NCBI RefSeq assembly: GCF_008087085.1 | Contig: NZ_VIYJ01000002.1 | Coordinates: 310,001 to 374,000, forward strand | DNA: 64,000 nt | Direction: 5' to 3' | Source: Nocardioides rubriscoriae | GTDB taxonomy: Bacteria > Actinomycetota > Actinomycetes > Propionibacteriales > Nocardioidaceae | In this document: in pieces, positions 49,878 through 58,703 of the stretch | Layout of the letters: each line of letters opens with the position of its first letter | Numbering within the stretch: the first letter of the stretch is position 1 | Notes under the pieces: generated by a model | What the model was told of the DNA's origin: nothing | The model's input: the letters and a program-made list of their open reading frames with translations, nothing else | The model's database searches: none | Program-made: the position numbers and the translations under genes

Positions 49878-50711
49878 GTGACCTCTCAGCCCACCCTCGC
49901 GGGCGACATCCAGGCCGCGGTCGAGCGGCTCGACGCGGCCCTGGCGACCCGCGTCCCGTGCGCCGCGGTGCGTGACCTCATCGGCACCGACGACCTCGAG
50001 GCGGCGTACGCCGTCCAGCAGGGCCTCGTCCAGCGCCGGCTCACCGGGGGAGCGACCGTGGTCGGCCGCAAGATCGGCGCGACCTCGAAGGCCGTGCAGG
50101 ACCAGCTCGGCGTCGACCAGCCCGACTTCGGCTACCTGCTCGACGACATGGACGTCTCCTACGGCGCCCTGCCGGTCGGCGACGGCGGCAGGCCGATCTC
50201 GATGCGCACGCTGGTGCAGCCGCGCGTCGAGGCCGAGGTGGCCTTCGTCCTGGGCGCCGACATCGCACCCGACACCGAGGGCGAGATCACCCTCGAACGG
50301 GTGCGCGCCGCCGTCGACGTGGCGCTGCCGGCGCTCGAGATCGTCGACTCCCGCATCACCGGGTGGGACATCGGCTTCACCGACACCGTCGCCGACAACG
50401 CCTCCAGCGGCCTCTACGTGGTGGGCCGCGACGGCCTGCCGCTGTCGCAGGTCGAGCCGCGCGACGTCGAGATGTCGCTGACGATCAACGACGAGGTCCG
50501 CTCCACCGGCAACGGCGCCGCCTGCCTGGGCGACCCGCTCGAGGCGCTGCGCTGGCTCGCCGTCCAGGCCTTCCGGTTCGGTGACCCGCTGCGCGCCGGT
50601 CACCTGGTCCTGTCGGGGGCCCTGGGCCCCTTCGTGCCGTTCGCCCCGGGTGACCGGGTGACGGCGTCCATCAGCGGCTTCGCCCCGCTGACCGTGCAGT
50701 TCGAGGAGTAG
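49878..50711 (+). CDS. hsaE: 2-hydroxypenta-2,4-dienoate hydratase, HsaE
   Basis: Hydratase of 277 residues in the MhpD/fumarylacetoacetate-hydrolase fold: [37 protein letters not shown] (metal-binding EAE), [21 protein letters not shown] and [18 protein letters not shown]. It hydrates the dienoate released by HsaD. GTG start directly follows a -10-like box overlapping a KstR operator. First of three genes with hsaG (2-base gap) and hsaF, the order I recall from M. tuberculosis (Rv3536c-Rv3534c). Confidence 0.92.
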   Translation: MTSQPTLAGDIQAAVERLDAALATRVPCAAVRDLIGTDDLEAAYAVQQGLVQRRLTGGATVVGRKIGATSKAVQDQLGVDQPDFGYLLDDMDVSYGALPVGDGGRPISMRTLVQPRVEAEVAFVLGADIAPDTEGEITLERVRAAVDVALPALEIVDSRITGWDIGFTDTVADNASSGLYVVGRDGLPLSQVEPRDVEMSLTINDEVRSTGNGAACLGDPLEALRWLAVQAFRFGDPLRAGHLVLSGALGPFVPFAPGDRVTASISGFAPLTVQFEE

Positions 50712-50713
50712 AC

Positions 50714-51619
50714 GTGTCCCACAAGCTCACCGCCGCGATCGTCGGGCCCGGCAACATCGGCACCGACCTGCTCTACAAGCTGCTGCGCTCCGACGTGATC
50801 GAGCCGCGCTGGATGATCGGCGTCGACGCCTCGTCCGAGGGTCTGCGCCTGGCCGCCGAGAAGGGCCTCGAGGCCAGCCACGAGGGCGTCGACTGGCTGC
50901 TCAAGCAGGACGTGCTGCCCGACCTGATCTTCGAGGCCACCTCCGCCTACGTGCACCGCGAGTACGCCCCGCGCTACGAGGAGGCCGGCATCGTCGCGAT
51001 CGACCTGACGCCGGCGGCCGTGGGCCCTGCGGTCATCCCGCCGGTCAACGGCCAGGAGCACGTGGGCGCGCCCAACGTCAACATGATCACCTGCGGCGGG
51101 CAGGCCACGATCCCCATGGTGGCCGCGGTCTCGCGGGCAGCCACGGTCACCTACGCCGAGATCGTCGCGTCGGTCTCCTCGATGTCGGCCGGCCCCGGCA
51201 CCCGCGCCAACATCGACGAGTTCACCCGCACCACCGCCGCCGGGGTCGAGACGATCGGCGGGGCCCAGCGGGGCAAGGCGATCATCATCCTCAACCCGGC
51301 CGAGCCGCCGATGATCATGCGCGACACCATCTTCTGCGCCGTGCCGCCCGACGCCGACCGCGACGCGATCGTGGCGTCGGTGTTCGCCATGGAGAAGGCC
51401 GTCCAGGAGTACGTCCCGGGCTACCGGCTGCTGCAGGAGCCGCAGATCGACGAGCCGTCGGCGGCCACCCGGGGCGACGTCAAGGTCTCGATCTTCGTCG
51501 AGGTCGAGGGCGCCGGCGACTACCTGCCGCCCTACGCCGGCAACCTCGACATCATGACCGCGGCCGCCACCCAGGTCGCCCAGAACATCGCCCGTCACAA
51601 GCTGGGAGCCTCCGCATGA
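50714..51619 (+). CDS. hsaG: Acylating acetaldehyde/propionaldehyde dehydrogenase, HsaG
   Basis: Dehydrogenase of 301 residues. NAD motif [11 protein letters not shown] at residues 9-19 and the catalytic Cys127 in [13 protein letters not shown]. The C-terminal [25 protein letters not shown] is a family signature. It converts the aldehyde from HsaF (propanal in steroid degradation) to acyl-CoA and channels it within the HsaF-HsaG complex. GTG start two bases after hsaE; stop overlaps hsaF by ATGA. Confidence 0.92.
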   Translation: MSHKLTAAIVGPGNIGTDLLYKLLRSDVIEPRWMIGVDASSEGLRLAAEKGLEASHEGVDWLLKQDVLPDLIFEATSAYVHREYAPRYEEAGIVAIDLTPAAVGPAVIPPVNGQEHVGAPNVNMITCGGQATIPMVAAVSRAATVTYAEIVASVSSMSAGPGTRANIDEFTRTTAAGVETIGGAQRGKAIIILNPAEPPMIMRDTIFCAVPPDADRDAIVASVFAMEKAVQEYVPGYRLLQEPQIDEPSAATRGDVKVSIFVEVEGAGDYLPPYAGNLDIMTAAATQVAQNIARHKLGASA

Positions 51620-52695
51620 CCCACGACGCCGCCACCAGGGACACCCTGCCCCGCACCTGGTCCGACGACCTCGACCTGCGCCTGACCGACACCTGCCTGC
51701 GCGACGGGTCGCACCACAAGCGGCACCAGTTCACCGCCCAGGAGGTGCACGACATCGTCGAGGCGCTCGACGACTCCGGCGTGCCGGTGATCGAGGTGAC
51801 CCACGGCGACGGCCTCGGCGGCTCGTCGTTCAACTACGGCTTCTCGCGCACCCCCGAGCAGGAGCTCATCAAGATCGCGGCCGAGACGGCCAAGCGCGCC
51901 AAGATCGCGTTCCTGATGCTCCCGGGGGTCGGCACCAAGGACGACATCCGCGCCGCGCAGGACAACGGCGGCCAGATCTGTCGGATCGCCACGCACTGCA
52001 CCGAGGCCGACACCTCGATCCAGCACTTCGGCCTGGCGCGCGAGCTGGGGCTCGAGACCGTCGGCTTCCTGATGATGAGCCACACCCAGCCGCCCGAGGT
52101 GCTCGCCAAGCAGGCGCGGATCATGGTCGACGCCGGCACCCAGTGCGTCTACGTCGTCGACTCCGCGGGTGCCCTGGTCATGGAGCAGACCGCCGACCGC
52201 GTCGCCGCCGTCGTCGCCGAGATCGGCCACGAGGCCACCGTCGGCTTCCACGGCCACGAGAACCTCGGCCTGGGCGTCGCCAACACCGTCATCGCCGCCC
52301 GCGCCGGCGCGACCCAGATCGACGGCTCGGTGCGGCGCTTCGGCGCCGGCGCCGGCAACACGCCGCTCGAGGCGTTCGTCGGGGTCTGCGACAAGCTCGG
52401 CTGGCGCACCGGCATCGACTTTCTCACCATCGTCGACGCTTCCGAGGACGTCATCAAGCCGGCCATGCCCGAGGAGTGCCAGCTCGACCGGATGACGCTG
52501 ATGATGGGCTACGCCGGGGTCTACTCCAGCTTCCTCAAACACGCGGGCAACGCCGCCGAGCGCTACGGCGTGTCCGGCGCCAAGATCCTGCTCGAGGCCG
52601 GGCGCCGCAAGCTCATCGGCGGCCAGGAGGACCAGCTCATCGACATCGCGCTGATGCTGAAGGCCGAGCAGGACAAGGCCGCCGCCAACAGCTGA
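51616..52695 (+). CDS. hsaF: 4-hydroxy-2-oxovalerate/oxohexanoate aldolase, HsaF
   Basis: Class II aldolase of 359 residues with a DRE-TIM metallolyase barrel: [17 protein letters not shown] (catalytic Arg, metal Asp), HCTEADTS and the metal HxH in [11 protein letters not shown], and the C-terminal communication domain ([23 protein letters not shown]). It splits the hydroxy-oxo acid to pyruvate and propanal, passing the aldehyde to HsaG. Its start overlaps the hsaG stop. Last of hsaE-hsaG-hsaF; convergent with the next gene by 10 bases. Confidence 0.92.
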   Translation: MTHDAATRDTLPRTWSDDLDLRLTDTCLRDGSHHKRHQFTAQEVHDIVEALDDSGVPVIEVTHGDGLGGSSFNYGFSRTPEQELIKIAAETAKRAKIAFLMLPGVGTKDDIRAAQDNGGQICRIATHCTEADTSIQHFGLARELGLETVGFLMMSHTQPPEVLAKQARIMVDAGTQCVYVVDSAGALVMEQTADRVAAVVAEIGHEATVGFHGHENLGLGVANTVIAARAGATQIDGSVRRFGAGAGNTPLEAFVGVCDKLGWRTGIDFLTIVDASEDVIKPAMPEECQLDRMTLMMGYAGVYSSFLKHAGNAAERYGVSGAKILLEAGRRKLIGGQEDQLIDIALMLKAEQDKAAANS

Positions 52696-52704
52696 CAGCG
52701 CCGG

Positions 52705-53556
52705 TCAGCCGCGTAGCCACCCCATCGCCGCGGCGACGTCGTCCTCGGGGCTGCGGTCGCCCGCGTCCTCGTCGTACGACGTCACGGCGCCGCGCAGACG
52801 TGCGGCCAGCCACCGCGTGTGCGACGGGGGAGCGGCGGCGTCGGCGGTGCGGTGGGTCAGCAGCACGGGGACGTCGACCGTCGACAGGTTGAAGCCCCAC
52901 GGCCGGGTCAGGGCGAAGGTGTCGTCGACCGCCCCGGAGACGCCCTGCAGCGCCTGCTCGCGCACGATCTCGCGGAACCGCTCGGCGACGCGGGGGTCGA
53001 GCGAGCCGAGGTCCTGGCCGAGGGTGTCGACCAGCTCGTCCTGCTGGGCCTGGCGCTCGCGCACGACCCGGATCTCGCTCTCGGCGACCCATTGCAGCAT
53101 CGCCTCGCCGTCGGGCAGGTCGGCCACCCAGTCGCGGCGCTGCAGGCCCCCGGGCCCGACGGGCGCCGGGCCGGACCGGCTCTCGACGCGGACGACGCGG
53201 TCGGGCAGCAGGGCCGCGCAGGCCAGGGCGTGGGGTCCGCCGCCGGAGGTGCCGGTGACCGCGAACCGGTCGAGCCCGAGGTGCTCGGCGACCGCGAGCA
53301 CCGCGGTCGTCGCGGAGGCGACGGAGCGACCACGCTGACGCGACGACTGCCCGTAGCCCGGGCGGTCGAGCGTGACGTAGCGGACGCCGGCTCGCGCGTA
53401 GACGTCGTCGTCGGGCCAGCGCGAGAGCCGGCACCCCGGGGTGCCGTGCAGGCCGAGCACCGGGAAGCCGGCCGGGTCGCCGCCGTCGAGGAACGTGACC
53501 ACGCCCCCGTCGGGGGTCGGTGCCGACGCCACGGGCCCCGTCGTCGACCCGGTCAC
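52705..53556 (-). CDS. Alpha/beta hydrolase
   Basis: Hydrolase of 283 residues: LGLHGTPGCRLS, RPGYGQSS, nucleophile motif GTSGGGPHAL and a C-terminal LTHRTADAAAPPSHTRWL. GTG 53556 overlaps the glycosyltransferase-61 stop in a GTGA, so the two minus-strand genes are coupled. The final catalytic histidine is not obvious: the likely candidate is in PSHTRW, which is early. Substrate unknown; convergent with hsaF. Confidence 0.68.
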   Translation of the reverse strand: MTGSTTGPVASAPTPDGGVVTFLDGGDPAGFPVLGLHGTPGCRLSRWPDDDVYARAGVRYVTLDRPGYGQSSRQRGRSVASATTAVLAVAEHLGLDRFAVTGTSGGGPHALACAALLPDRVVRVESRSGPAPVGPGGLQRRDWVADLPDGEAMLQWVAESEIRVVRERQAQQDELVDTLGQDLGSLDPRVAERFREIVREQALQGVSGAVDDTFALTRPWGFNLSTVDVPVLLTHRTADAAAPPSHTRWLAARLRGAVTSYDEDAGDRSPEDDVAAAMGWLRG

Positions 53557-54602
53557 CGGTCGAGCCCCACGAGCAGCCGGTCGAGCGTCTCGTGATCGCC
53601 GTCGGCGACGAACGCGGTCTCGTGGCCGCACGCCGCGTCGACCACCACCTGGGCCTTGGTCGGGCGGGTGGGGGAGCGGCGGTCGCCGAGGGTGAGCACC
53701 CGGGTGCCGGGGGCGGCGAAGACCGAGAGGTGCAGCGCCGACCCGGACAGCCCGGCGAGGACCTCGGCGCCGCGGACGGCGGCCACCTGCTCGGCGATCG
53801 ACAGGGTCTCGGGGTGGACGACGGCGAAGCCGGCGGCCGCGAACCGCGCGTCGAGGCGGGCGTCGTCCTCGGCCTCGGTGCGGGCCCGCTCGGCGCTGTC
53901 CTCGGCGTGGAAGCGGGTGCGCGACAGGTAGACGCGTCGGTCGGGGCCACGGGTGCCGACGGCCCCCGAGACCCGCTGCCACAGGCGGACGGCCTCCTCG
54001 TGGGCCCAGCGCTTGAGGAGCACCGGCCGTGACGGCACGACGAGGCGCTCGACGCGCAGGTCGCGGCCGTGGACGACGCGCAGCCCGGCCGGGTCGTAGC
54101 CCGCCAGGGTCATCAGGTCGTGCTGCCAAGGCGCCAGCCGCGGCGTCTGGAGACGACGGTGCGGGTCGGTGAGCGGGCCGCGGGCCGGGCGGTGGGCCAG
54201 GACCCCGGCCAGCGGCGGCAGGTCGGCGGGGTCGGGCCACAGGTTGGTCAGGTGCTCGAGCAGGAAGTGCCCGAAGTGCCCGGCGACGTGGCCGGCGTAG
54301 AGCCACGTGCCCTCGAGACGGCGTACGTCGGTGGGCGGGTCGACCTGCTCGGGGTCGGCGGCGATCGGGTTGAGCCGGTCGCCGTGCCAGCGCCGTTGCG
54401 AGGCGCGCACCAGGGTGCCGTCGGCGTCGTGGACGGCGCCGCGGATCCAGCGCTGCGGCCCGTCCTCGGTGCGCAGCGGCCCCTGGGCGAACCCGGTCAC
54501 GACGGCCTCGTCGACCGTGACCAGCTCGACCGGGTCACCCGTGGGCTCGTACGCCGTCTCGGCAGGGCTCCATCCAGCACTCCACCCTGTGCTCGCCTCC
54601 AT
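53553..54602 (-). CDS. Glycosyltransferase family 61 protein
   Basis: Protein of 349 residues. The GT61 (DUF563) features are GHVAGHFGHFLLEHLTNLWP, VPSRPVLLKRWAHEEAVRLW and a RRVYLSRTRFHAEDSAE..AEVLAGLSGSALHLSVFAAPGT block near the C terminus. Such enzymes transfer xylose or related sugars; bacterial members often act on exopolysaccharide. ATG 54602. Coupled with a hydrolase downstream and divergent from another hydrolase over an inverted repeat at 54669. Relation to the steroid genes is not evident. Confidence 0.7.
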   Translation of the reverse strand: MEASTGWSAGWSPAETAYEPTGDPVELVTVDEAVVTGFAQGPLRTEDGPQRWIRGAVHDADGTLVRASQRRWHGDRLNPIAADPEQVDPPTDVRRLEGTWLYAGHVAGHFGHFLLEHLTNLWPDPADLPPLAGVLAHRPARGPLTDPHRRLQTPRLAPWQHDLMTLAGYDPAGLRVVHGRDLRVERLVVPSRPVLLKRWAHEEAVRLWQRVSGAVGTRGPDRRVYLSRTRFHAEDSAERARTEAEDDARLDARFAAAGFAVVHPETLSIAEQVAAVRGAEVLAGLSGSALHLSVFAAPGTRVLTLGDRRSPTRPTKAQVVVDAACGHETAFVADGDHETLDRLLVGLDR

Positions 54603-54668
54603 GCGCCGGACCCTACGGCCCCGGCCCGAGGGGCGCGCGGCAGCCGGGCGCCGCAGGTGCTGGACGGG

Positions 54669-54688
54669 CGCTAGCACGCTTGCTAGCG
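54669..54688. promoter_or_regulatory. Inverted repeat upstream of the hydrolase at 54696
   Basis: CGCTAGCA (54669-54676) pairs perfectly with TGCTAGCG (54681-54688), with CGCT between. The repeat ends 7 bases before the GTG at 54696 and sits between divergent genes. It does not match the KstR consensus and suggests a separate regulator. Confidence 0.65.
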
Positions 54689-54695
54689 TCACACC

Positions 54696-55586
54696 GTGTC
54701 GCAGACAACCAGGCAACGTCGCCTCGCCCTCTCCCGCCGCCTCGCCCTGCCCGTGCCGGCCCCCACCGTGCGCGTCGGCCGCGGGGAGCCGCTGCTGCTG
54801 CTCCACCCGTTCACCACCTCGCACGACGTGTGGGCCGAGGTGGTCCCCACCCTCGCACACGAGCACGAGGTCGTCGCCGCGACGCTCCCGGGCCACTGGG
54901 GCGGACCCGCCCTGCGGCGCCGCGACGTCTCGCTCACGGCGTACGCCGACGGGGTCGAGGCGCTGCTCGACGAGCTCGGCTGGGAGGCGGCGCACCTGGT
55001 CGGCAACTCGATCGGCGGGTGGCTGGCCTTCGAGCTGGCCCGCCGCGGTCGCGCGCTCTCGGTCACCGCGATCGCCCCGGCCGGCAGCTGGACGCGCTGG
55101 TCGCGCGAGGAGATCGTGGTGGGGGTCAAGTTCCTCGGCCTCTACGGCGCCTCGCTGCTCGGCAACGCGCTCGGCGAGCACGTCACCCGACTGCCGCTGC
55201 GCCCGGTCGTGCTCAAGGCCGTGAGCCACCGACCCGGTCGCGTCTCGCGCGAGCGGGCCGACAACCTGCTGCGCGCCGCTACCCGGTGCCCGTCGTTCTT
55301 CGCGTTCATCCTGTCCGAGCTGCGCGGCGCGGTGACGACCGACGTGACCGGCCTCGACGCCGAGGTCCCGGTCCGCCTGGTCCTGTGCGAGAAGGACCTC
55401 CTGCTGCCTCCCGACCGCTACGGCACGCCGTACGTCGAGGCGATGCCGGCGGCCGACGTCGTCGTGCTCGAGGGGCTCGGCCACATCCCGATGTTCGAGG
55501 ACCCCGACCGCGTGGCCGCCACGATCCTCGAGCACGTGCGCGTCCACCGGCTGTCAGACGGGGCCGACCGGGCCGACACGGCCTAG
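54696..55586 (+). CDS. Alpha/beta hydrolase
   Basis: Hydrolase of 296 residues: LLLHPFTTSHDVW, nucleophile motif GNSIGGWLAFEL, acid in LCEKDLLLPPDRYG and histidine in GLGHIPMFEDPDRV, a complete Ser-Asp-His set. GTG start, just after the inverted repeat at 54669-54688. The gene ends 115 bases before hsaA with the KstR operator between, so it is probably regulated separately. Substrate unknown. Confidence 0.8.
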   Translation: MSQTTRQRRLALSRRLALPVPAPTVRVGRGEPLLLLHPFTTSHDVWAEVVPTLAHEHEVVAATLPGHWGGPALRRRDVSLTAYADGVEALLDELGWEAAHLVGNSIGGWLAFELARRGRALSVTAIAPAGSWTRWSREEIVVGVKFLGLYGASLLGNALGEHVTRLPLRPVVLKAVSHRPGRVSRERADNLLRAATRCPSFFAFILSELRGAVTTDVTGLDAEVPVRLVLCEKDLLLPPDRYGTPYVEAMPAADVVVLEGLGHIPMFEDPDRVAATILEHVRVHRLSDGADRADTA

Positions 55587-55646
55587 CGCCGCCTGGTGCA
55601 ACGCGGTCGCCGGGCGCCTGTGCCGCGGGGCGCGCTGGACCAATAC

Positions 55647-55660
55647 TAGAACGTGTTCTA
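55647..55660. promoter_or_regulatory. KstR operator upstream of hsaADCB
   Basis: TAGAACGTGTTCTA matches TNNAACNNGTTNNA; its outer six bases on each side (TAGAAC/GTTCTA) are inverted repeats, making it close to a perfect palindrome. TAGTCT (55658-55663) overlaps its right end as a candidate -10. Confidence 0.93.
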
Positions 55661-55688
55661 GTCTTGTCCCAGAACCCGCCCATGCCAC

Positions 55689-55694
55689 AGGAGG
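55689..55694 (+). promoter_or_regulatory. Ribosome binding site of hsaA
   Basis: A full AGGAGG lies 7 bases before the ATG at 55702, one of the few complete Shine-Dalgarno sequences in the window; it fixes the hsaA start and shows this message has a leader. Confidence 0.85.
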
Positions 55695-55701
55695 CACCAC
55701 C

Positions 55702-56868
55702 ATGTCCCAGGCCGTCCTCGATGGCGTTCGAGACCTGCTCCCCAGCCTGCGCGAGCGCGCGGACGAGACCGAGCGACTGCGCGTGGTGCCCGATGCCTCC
55801 ATCAAGGAGCTCGAGGAGACCGGGTTCTTCAAGCTGCTGCAGCCCCGGCGCTTCGACGGGTTCGAGGCCGACCCGATCGACTTCTACACCGCGGTGCGCG
55901 ACATCGCCGGCGCGTGCGGGTCGACCGGCTGGGTCTCCAGCGTGGTCGGGGTCCACCCCTGGCAGGTGGCGCTGTTCTCCGACGAGGCCCAGCAGGCCGT
56001 GTGGGGCCAGGACACCCACACCCGCCTGAGCTCCTCCTACGCGCCGACCGGCAAGGCCACGGTCGCCGAGGGCGGCTACCAGCTGTCGGGCAAGTGGAGC
56101 TTCTCGTCGGGCGCCGACCACTGCTCGTGGGTGCTGCTCGGCGGCCTGGTGTTCAACGCCGAGGGCCAGGTCGTCGACTTCAAGACCTTCATGGTGCCGC
56201 GCGACAAGTACACGATCATCGACGTCTGGCACATGGTCGGGCTCGCCGGCACCGGTTCCAACGACATCGTCGTCGACGACGTGTTCGTCCCCGAGGCGTT
56301 CACGCTGAGCATGGGCGAGACCGGCCAGTGCCGCGGCCCGGGTCAGCAGCAGAACACCTCCGACCTCTACAAGCTGCCGTTCCACTCGATCTTCACCGGC
56401 ACCATCACCACCCCGATCATCGGCCTGGCCATGGGGGCCTACGCCGAGCACGTCGAGATGCAGCGCAAGCGCAGCCGCGCCGCCTACCTCGGCGAGAAGG
56501 CCTCGCTCGACCCGTTCGCCGCCGTCCGCATCGCCAAGGCGTCCTCCGAGATCGACGCCGCGTGGGCGCTGCTGGTGGGCAACATCCGCGAGGCGCAGTC
56601 CTACGTCGCCAAGGGCGAGCAGATCCCGCTGCGCACCCGGCTCAAGGTGCGCCGCGACCAGGTGCTCGGCAGCCAGCGCGCGATCGACGCCATCGACGCG
56701 CTCTTCGAGGCCTCCGGCGGTCGGGCCCTGGCCAACGGCACCTACCTGCAGCGCGCCTGGCGCGACGCCCACGCCGGTCGGGTGCACGCCGCCAACGACC
56801 CCGAGCGGGCCCTGCAGATGTTCGGCGCCCACGAGTTCGGCCACAAGGTCGACCCCGGGATGTACTGA
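55702..56868 (+). CDS. hsaA: 3-HSA 4-hydroxylase oxygenase subunit, HsaA
   Basis: Flavin-dependent monooxygenase of 388 residues with the acyl-CoA-dehydrogenase-like fold of group D hydroxylases: EETGFFKLLQPRRFDGFEAD, GACGSTGWVSSVVGVHPW, LSGKWSFSSGADHCSWVLL and a C-terminal QMFGAHEFGHKVDPGMY. It hydroxylates 3-HSA (the aromatised steroid) using reduced flavin from HsaB. It starts the hsaA-hsaD-hsaC-hsaB operon, the order I recall from M. tuberculosis, behind a KstR operator. Confidence 0.93.
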   Translation: MSQAVLDGVRDLLPSLRERADETERLRVVPDASIKELEETGFFKLLQPRRFDGFEADPIDFYTAVRDIAGACGSTGWVSSVVGVHPWQVALFSDEAQQAVWGQDTHTRLSSSYAPTGKATVAEGGYQLSGKWSFSSGADHCSWVLLGGLVFNAEGQVVDFKTFMVPRDKYTIIDVWHMVGLAGTGSNDIVVDDVFVPEAFTLSMGETGQCRGPGQQQNTSDLYKLPFHSIFTGTITTPIIGLAMGAYAEHVEMQRKRSRAAYLGEKASLDPFAAVRIAKASSEIDAAWALLVGNIREAQSYVAKGEQIPLRTRLKVRRDQVLGSQRAIDAIDALFEASGGRALANGTYLQRAWRDAHAGRVHAANDPERALQMFGAHEFGHKVDPGMY

Positions 56869-56872
56869 TCCG

Positions 56873-57790
56873 ATGGCCGACGTGACCCCTCTCAGCAAGC
56901 AAGCCACCCGTCGTTCCGCCAAGGCGGGCGACCTCACCCTCAACTACCACGAGGCGGGCGAGCCCACCGGTGTCGGCGGCGACCTGCCGCTGGTGATGCT
57001 GCACGGCGGCGGCCCCGGTGCCAGCGCCTGGAGCAACTTCGGACCGGCGCTGCCCCACTTCGCCGCGACGTTCCGCACCCTGCTGGTCGACCAGCCGGGC
57101 TTCGGCGGCTCCGACAAGCCGCCTGTCGTCGGCAACTTCTACCGCCACGCGGCCGACCACGTCGTACGCCTGCTCGACGAGCTCGGCATCGCCAAGGTGC
57201 ACCTGCTCGGCAACAGCCTCGGCGGCGGCACCGCGATGCGCCTGGCGCTGACCCACCCCGACCGCGTCGGTCGGCTGGTGCTCATGGGGCCGGGCGGGCT
57301 GAGCCTCAACCTCTTCCACGCCGACCCCACCGAGGGCGTGCAGCGGCTGATGGAGTTCGGGGCCGACCCCACGCGCGAGCGGCTGCGGGCCTTCATCTCC
57401 ACGATGGTCGTCGACCAGTCGCTGGTCACCGACGAGCTGGTCGAGGAGCGTTTTGCCGACGCGACCGCGCCCGGCGCCCAGGAGGCGATGCGCTCGATGG
57501 GCATGAGCTTCTTCAACCCGGAGACCGCCGAGGACGGGATGCTGTGGCGCGAGGCCCACCGGCTGCGCAAGCACACCCTGCTCACCTGGGGCCGCGAGGA
57601 CCGCGTCAACCCGCTCGATGGCGCGATGGTGGCGCTCAAGCTGATCCCCAAGGCGTCGCTGCACGTCTTCCCCAACTGCGGTCACTGGGCGCAGATCGAG
57701 GCGGCCTCAGAGTTCGCCGAGATCACCACCGCTTTCCTGGCCCGCCACGTCGAGCGGGTCTCGACGAGCTCGACCACCGGAGCACCATGA
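56873..57790 (+). CDS. hsaD: Meta-cleavage product hydrolase, HsaD
   Basis: C-C bond hydrolase of 305 residues. Catalytic set: Ser115 in GNSLGGG, Asp243 in GREDRVNP and His271 in NCGHWAQ; LHGGGPGASAWSNFGPAL is the oxyanion region. It cleaves 4,9-DSHA into HIP and 2-hydroxyhexa-2,4-dienoate. The last ~13 residues (after about residue 292) are encoded by a copy-like stretch of the CTCGACCACCG repeat and are not typical of the family. Stop overlaps hsaC by ATGA. Confidence 0.93.
   Translation: MADVTPLSKQATRRSAKAGDLTLNYHEAGEPTGVGGDLPLVMLHGGGPGASAWSNFGPALPHFAATFRTLLVDQPGFGGSDKPPVVGNFYRHAADHVVRLLDELGIAKVHLLGNSLGGGTAMRLALTHPDRVGRLVLMGPGGLSLNLFHADPTEGVQRLMEFGADPTRERLRAFISTMVVDQSLVTDELVEERFADATAPGAQEAMRSMGMSFFNPETAEDGMLWREAHRLRKHTLLTWGREDRVNPLDGAMVALKLIPKASLHVFPNCGHWAQIEAASEFAEITTAFLARHVERVSTSSTTGAP
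57749..57780. repeat. Repeat-like sequence in the 3' end of hsaD
   Basis: GTCGAGCGGGTCTCGACGAG is followed by CTCGACCACCGG. The core CTCGACCACCG also occurs in the repeats at 26325 and, inverted, resembles CGGTGGTCGAG at 3376 and 24694. It encodes the poorly conserved HsaD tail. Confidence 0.5.
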
Positions 57791-58686
57791 CCATCGACAT
57801 CCGCTCCATGGGCTACGTCCGCGTCGCCGCCACCGACCTCGGCGCGTGGGCGACGTTCGCCGGCAAGGTGCTCGGGCTCGCTGCGGGCCGCGGCCCTCAC
57901 CCCGACCACCAGTACTGGCGCATCGACGAGGTCTCGGCTCGACTGGTCGTCTTCCCCTCCGACGTCGACCAGCTCGACTGCGTCGGCTGGGAGGTCGCCG
58001 ACCCCCGCGCCCTGCAGGAGGCCCGCGAGCACCTGCAGAAGGCCGGCGTCGCCTTCGAGGAGGGCACCCCCGACGAGCTCGCGGAGCGTCGCGTGCAGGA
58101 CCTCGTCCGCTTCCGCGACCCGTGGGACAACGTCTTCGAGCTCTTCCACGGCATCACCTACGAGTCCCACCCGCTGGTGACGCCGTACGCCGCCACGTTC
58201 GTCACCGGCGAACAGGGGATGGGCCACATCGTGCTGCCCGTGCTCGACGACGTCGAGGCGCTGCGGTTCTACACCGACGTCCTGGGCTTCCGACTGCGCG
58301 ACTCGATGAGCATGCCCGGCGAGTTCGTCGGCAAGGAGCCCGGCTCCAAGGTCTGGCTGCGCTTCCTGGGGGTCAACCCGCGCCACCACTCCCTGGCGTT
58401 CCTGCCGATGCCCAACCAGAGCAAGTGCGTCCACGTGATGCTCGAGGTCGACACCCTCGACCACGTCGGCCGCGCGCTGCAGCGGGTCAAGAAGCACAAG
58501 GCCCCGCTGTCGGCCACGCTCGGGCGCCACATGAACGACGAGATGGTGTCGTTCTACGTCCGCTCGCCCGGCGGTTTCGACGTCGAGCTCGGCACCGAGG
58601 GACTGACCGTCGACGACGCCCGGTGGGTCGCGCGCGAGTCGACGGCCGTCTCGTACTGGGGTCACGACTTCGGCGGCGGGCAGTAG
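57787..58686 (+). CDS. hsaC: Extradiol dioxygenase, HsaC
   Basis: Iron-dependent dioxygenase of 299 residues with two VOC domains. The metal ligands in the C-terminal domain are His147 (GMGHIVLPV), His201 (NPRHHSLAF) and Glu267 (GGFDVELGTEG). The N-terminal GYVRVAATDLGAWATFAGKVLGL is the family start. It opens the catechol ring of 3,4-DHSA. ATG 57787 overlaps the hsaD stop. A canonical member of the steroid pathway, in the expected order. Confidence 0.94.
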   Translation: MTIDIRSMGYVRVAATDLGAWATFAGKVLGLAAGRGPHPDHQYWRIDEVSARLVVFPSDVDQLDCVGWEVADPRALQEAREHLQKAGVAFEEGTPDELAERRVQDLVRFRDPWDNVFELFHGITYESHPLVTPYAATFVTGEQGMGHIVLPVLDDVEALRFYTDVLGFRLRDSMSMPGEFVGKEPGSKVWLRFLGVNPRHHSLAFLPMPNQSKCVHVMLEVDTLDHVGRALQRVKKHKAPLSATLGRHMNDEMVSFYVRSPGGFDVELGTEGLTVDDARWVARESTAVSYWGHDFGGGQ

Positions 58687-58703
58687 TCATTACCCTGAGC
58701 GCG

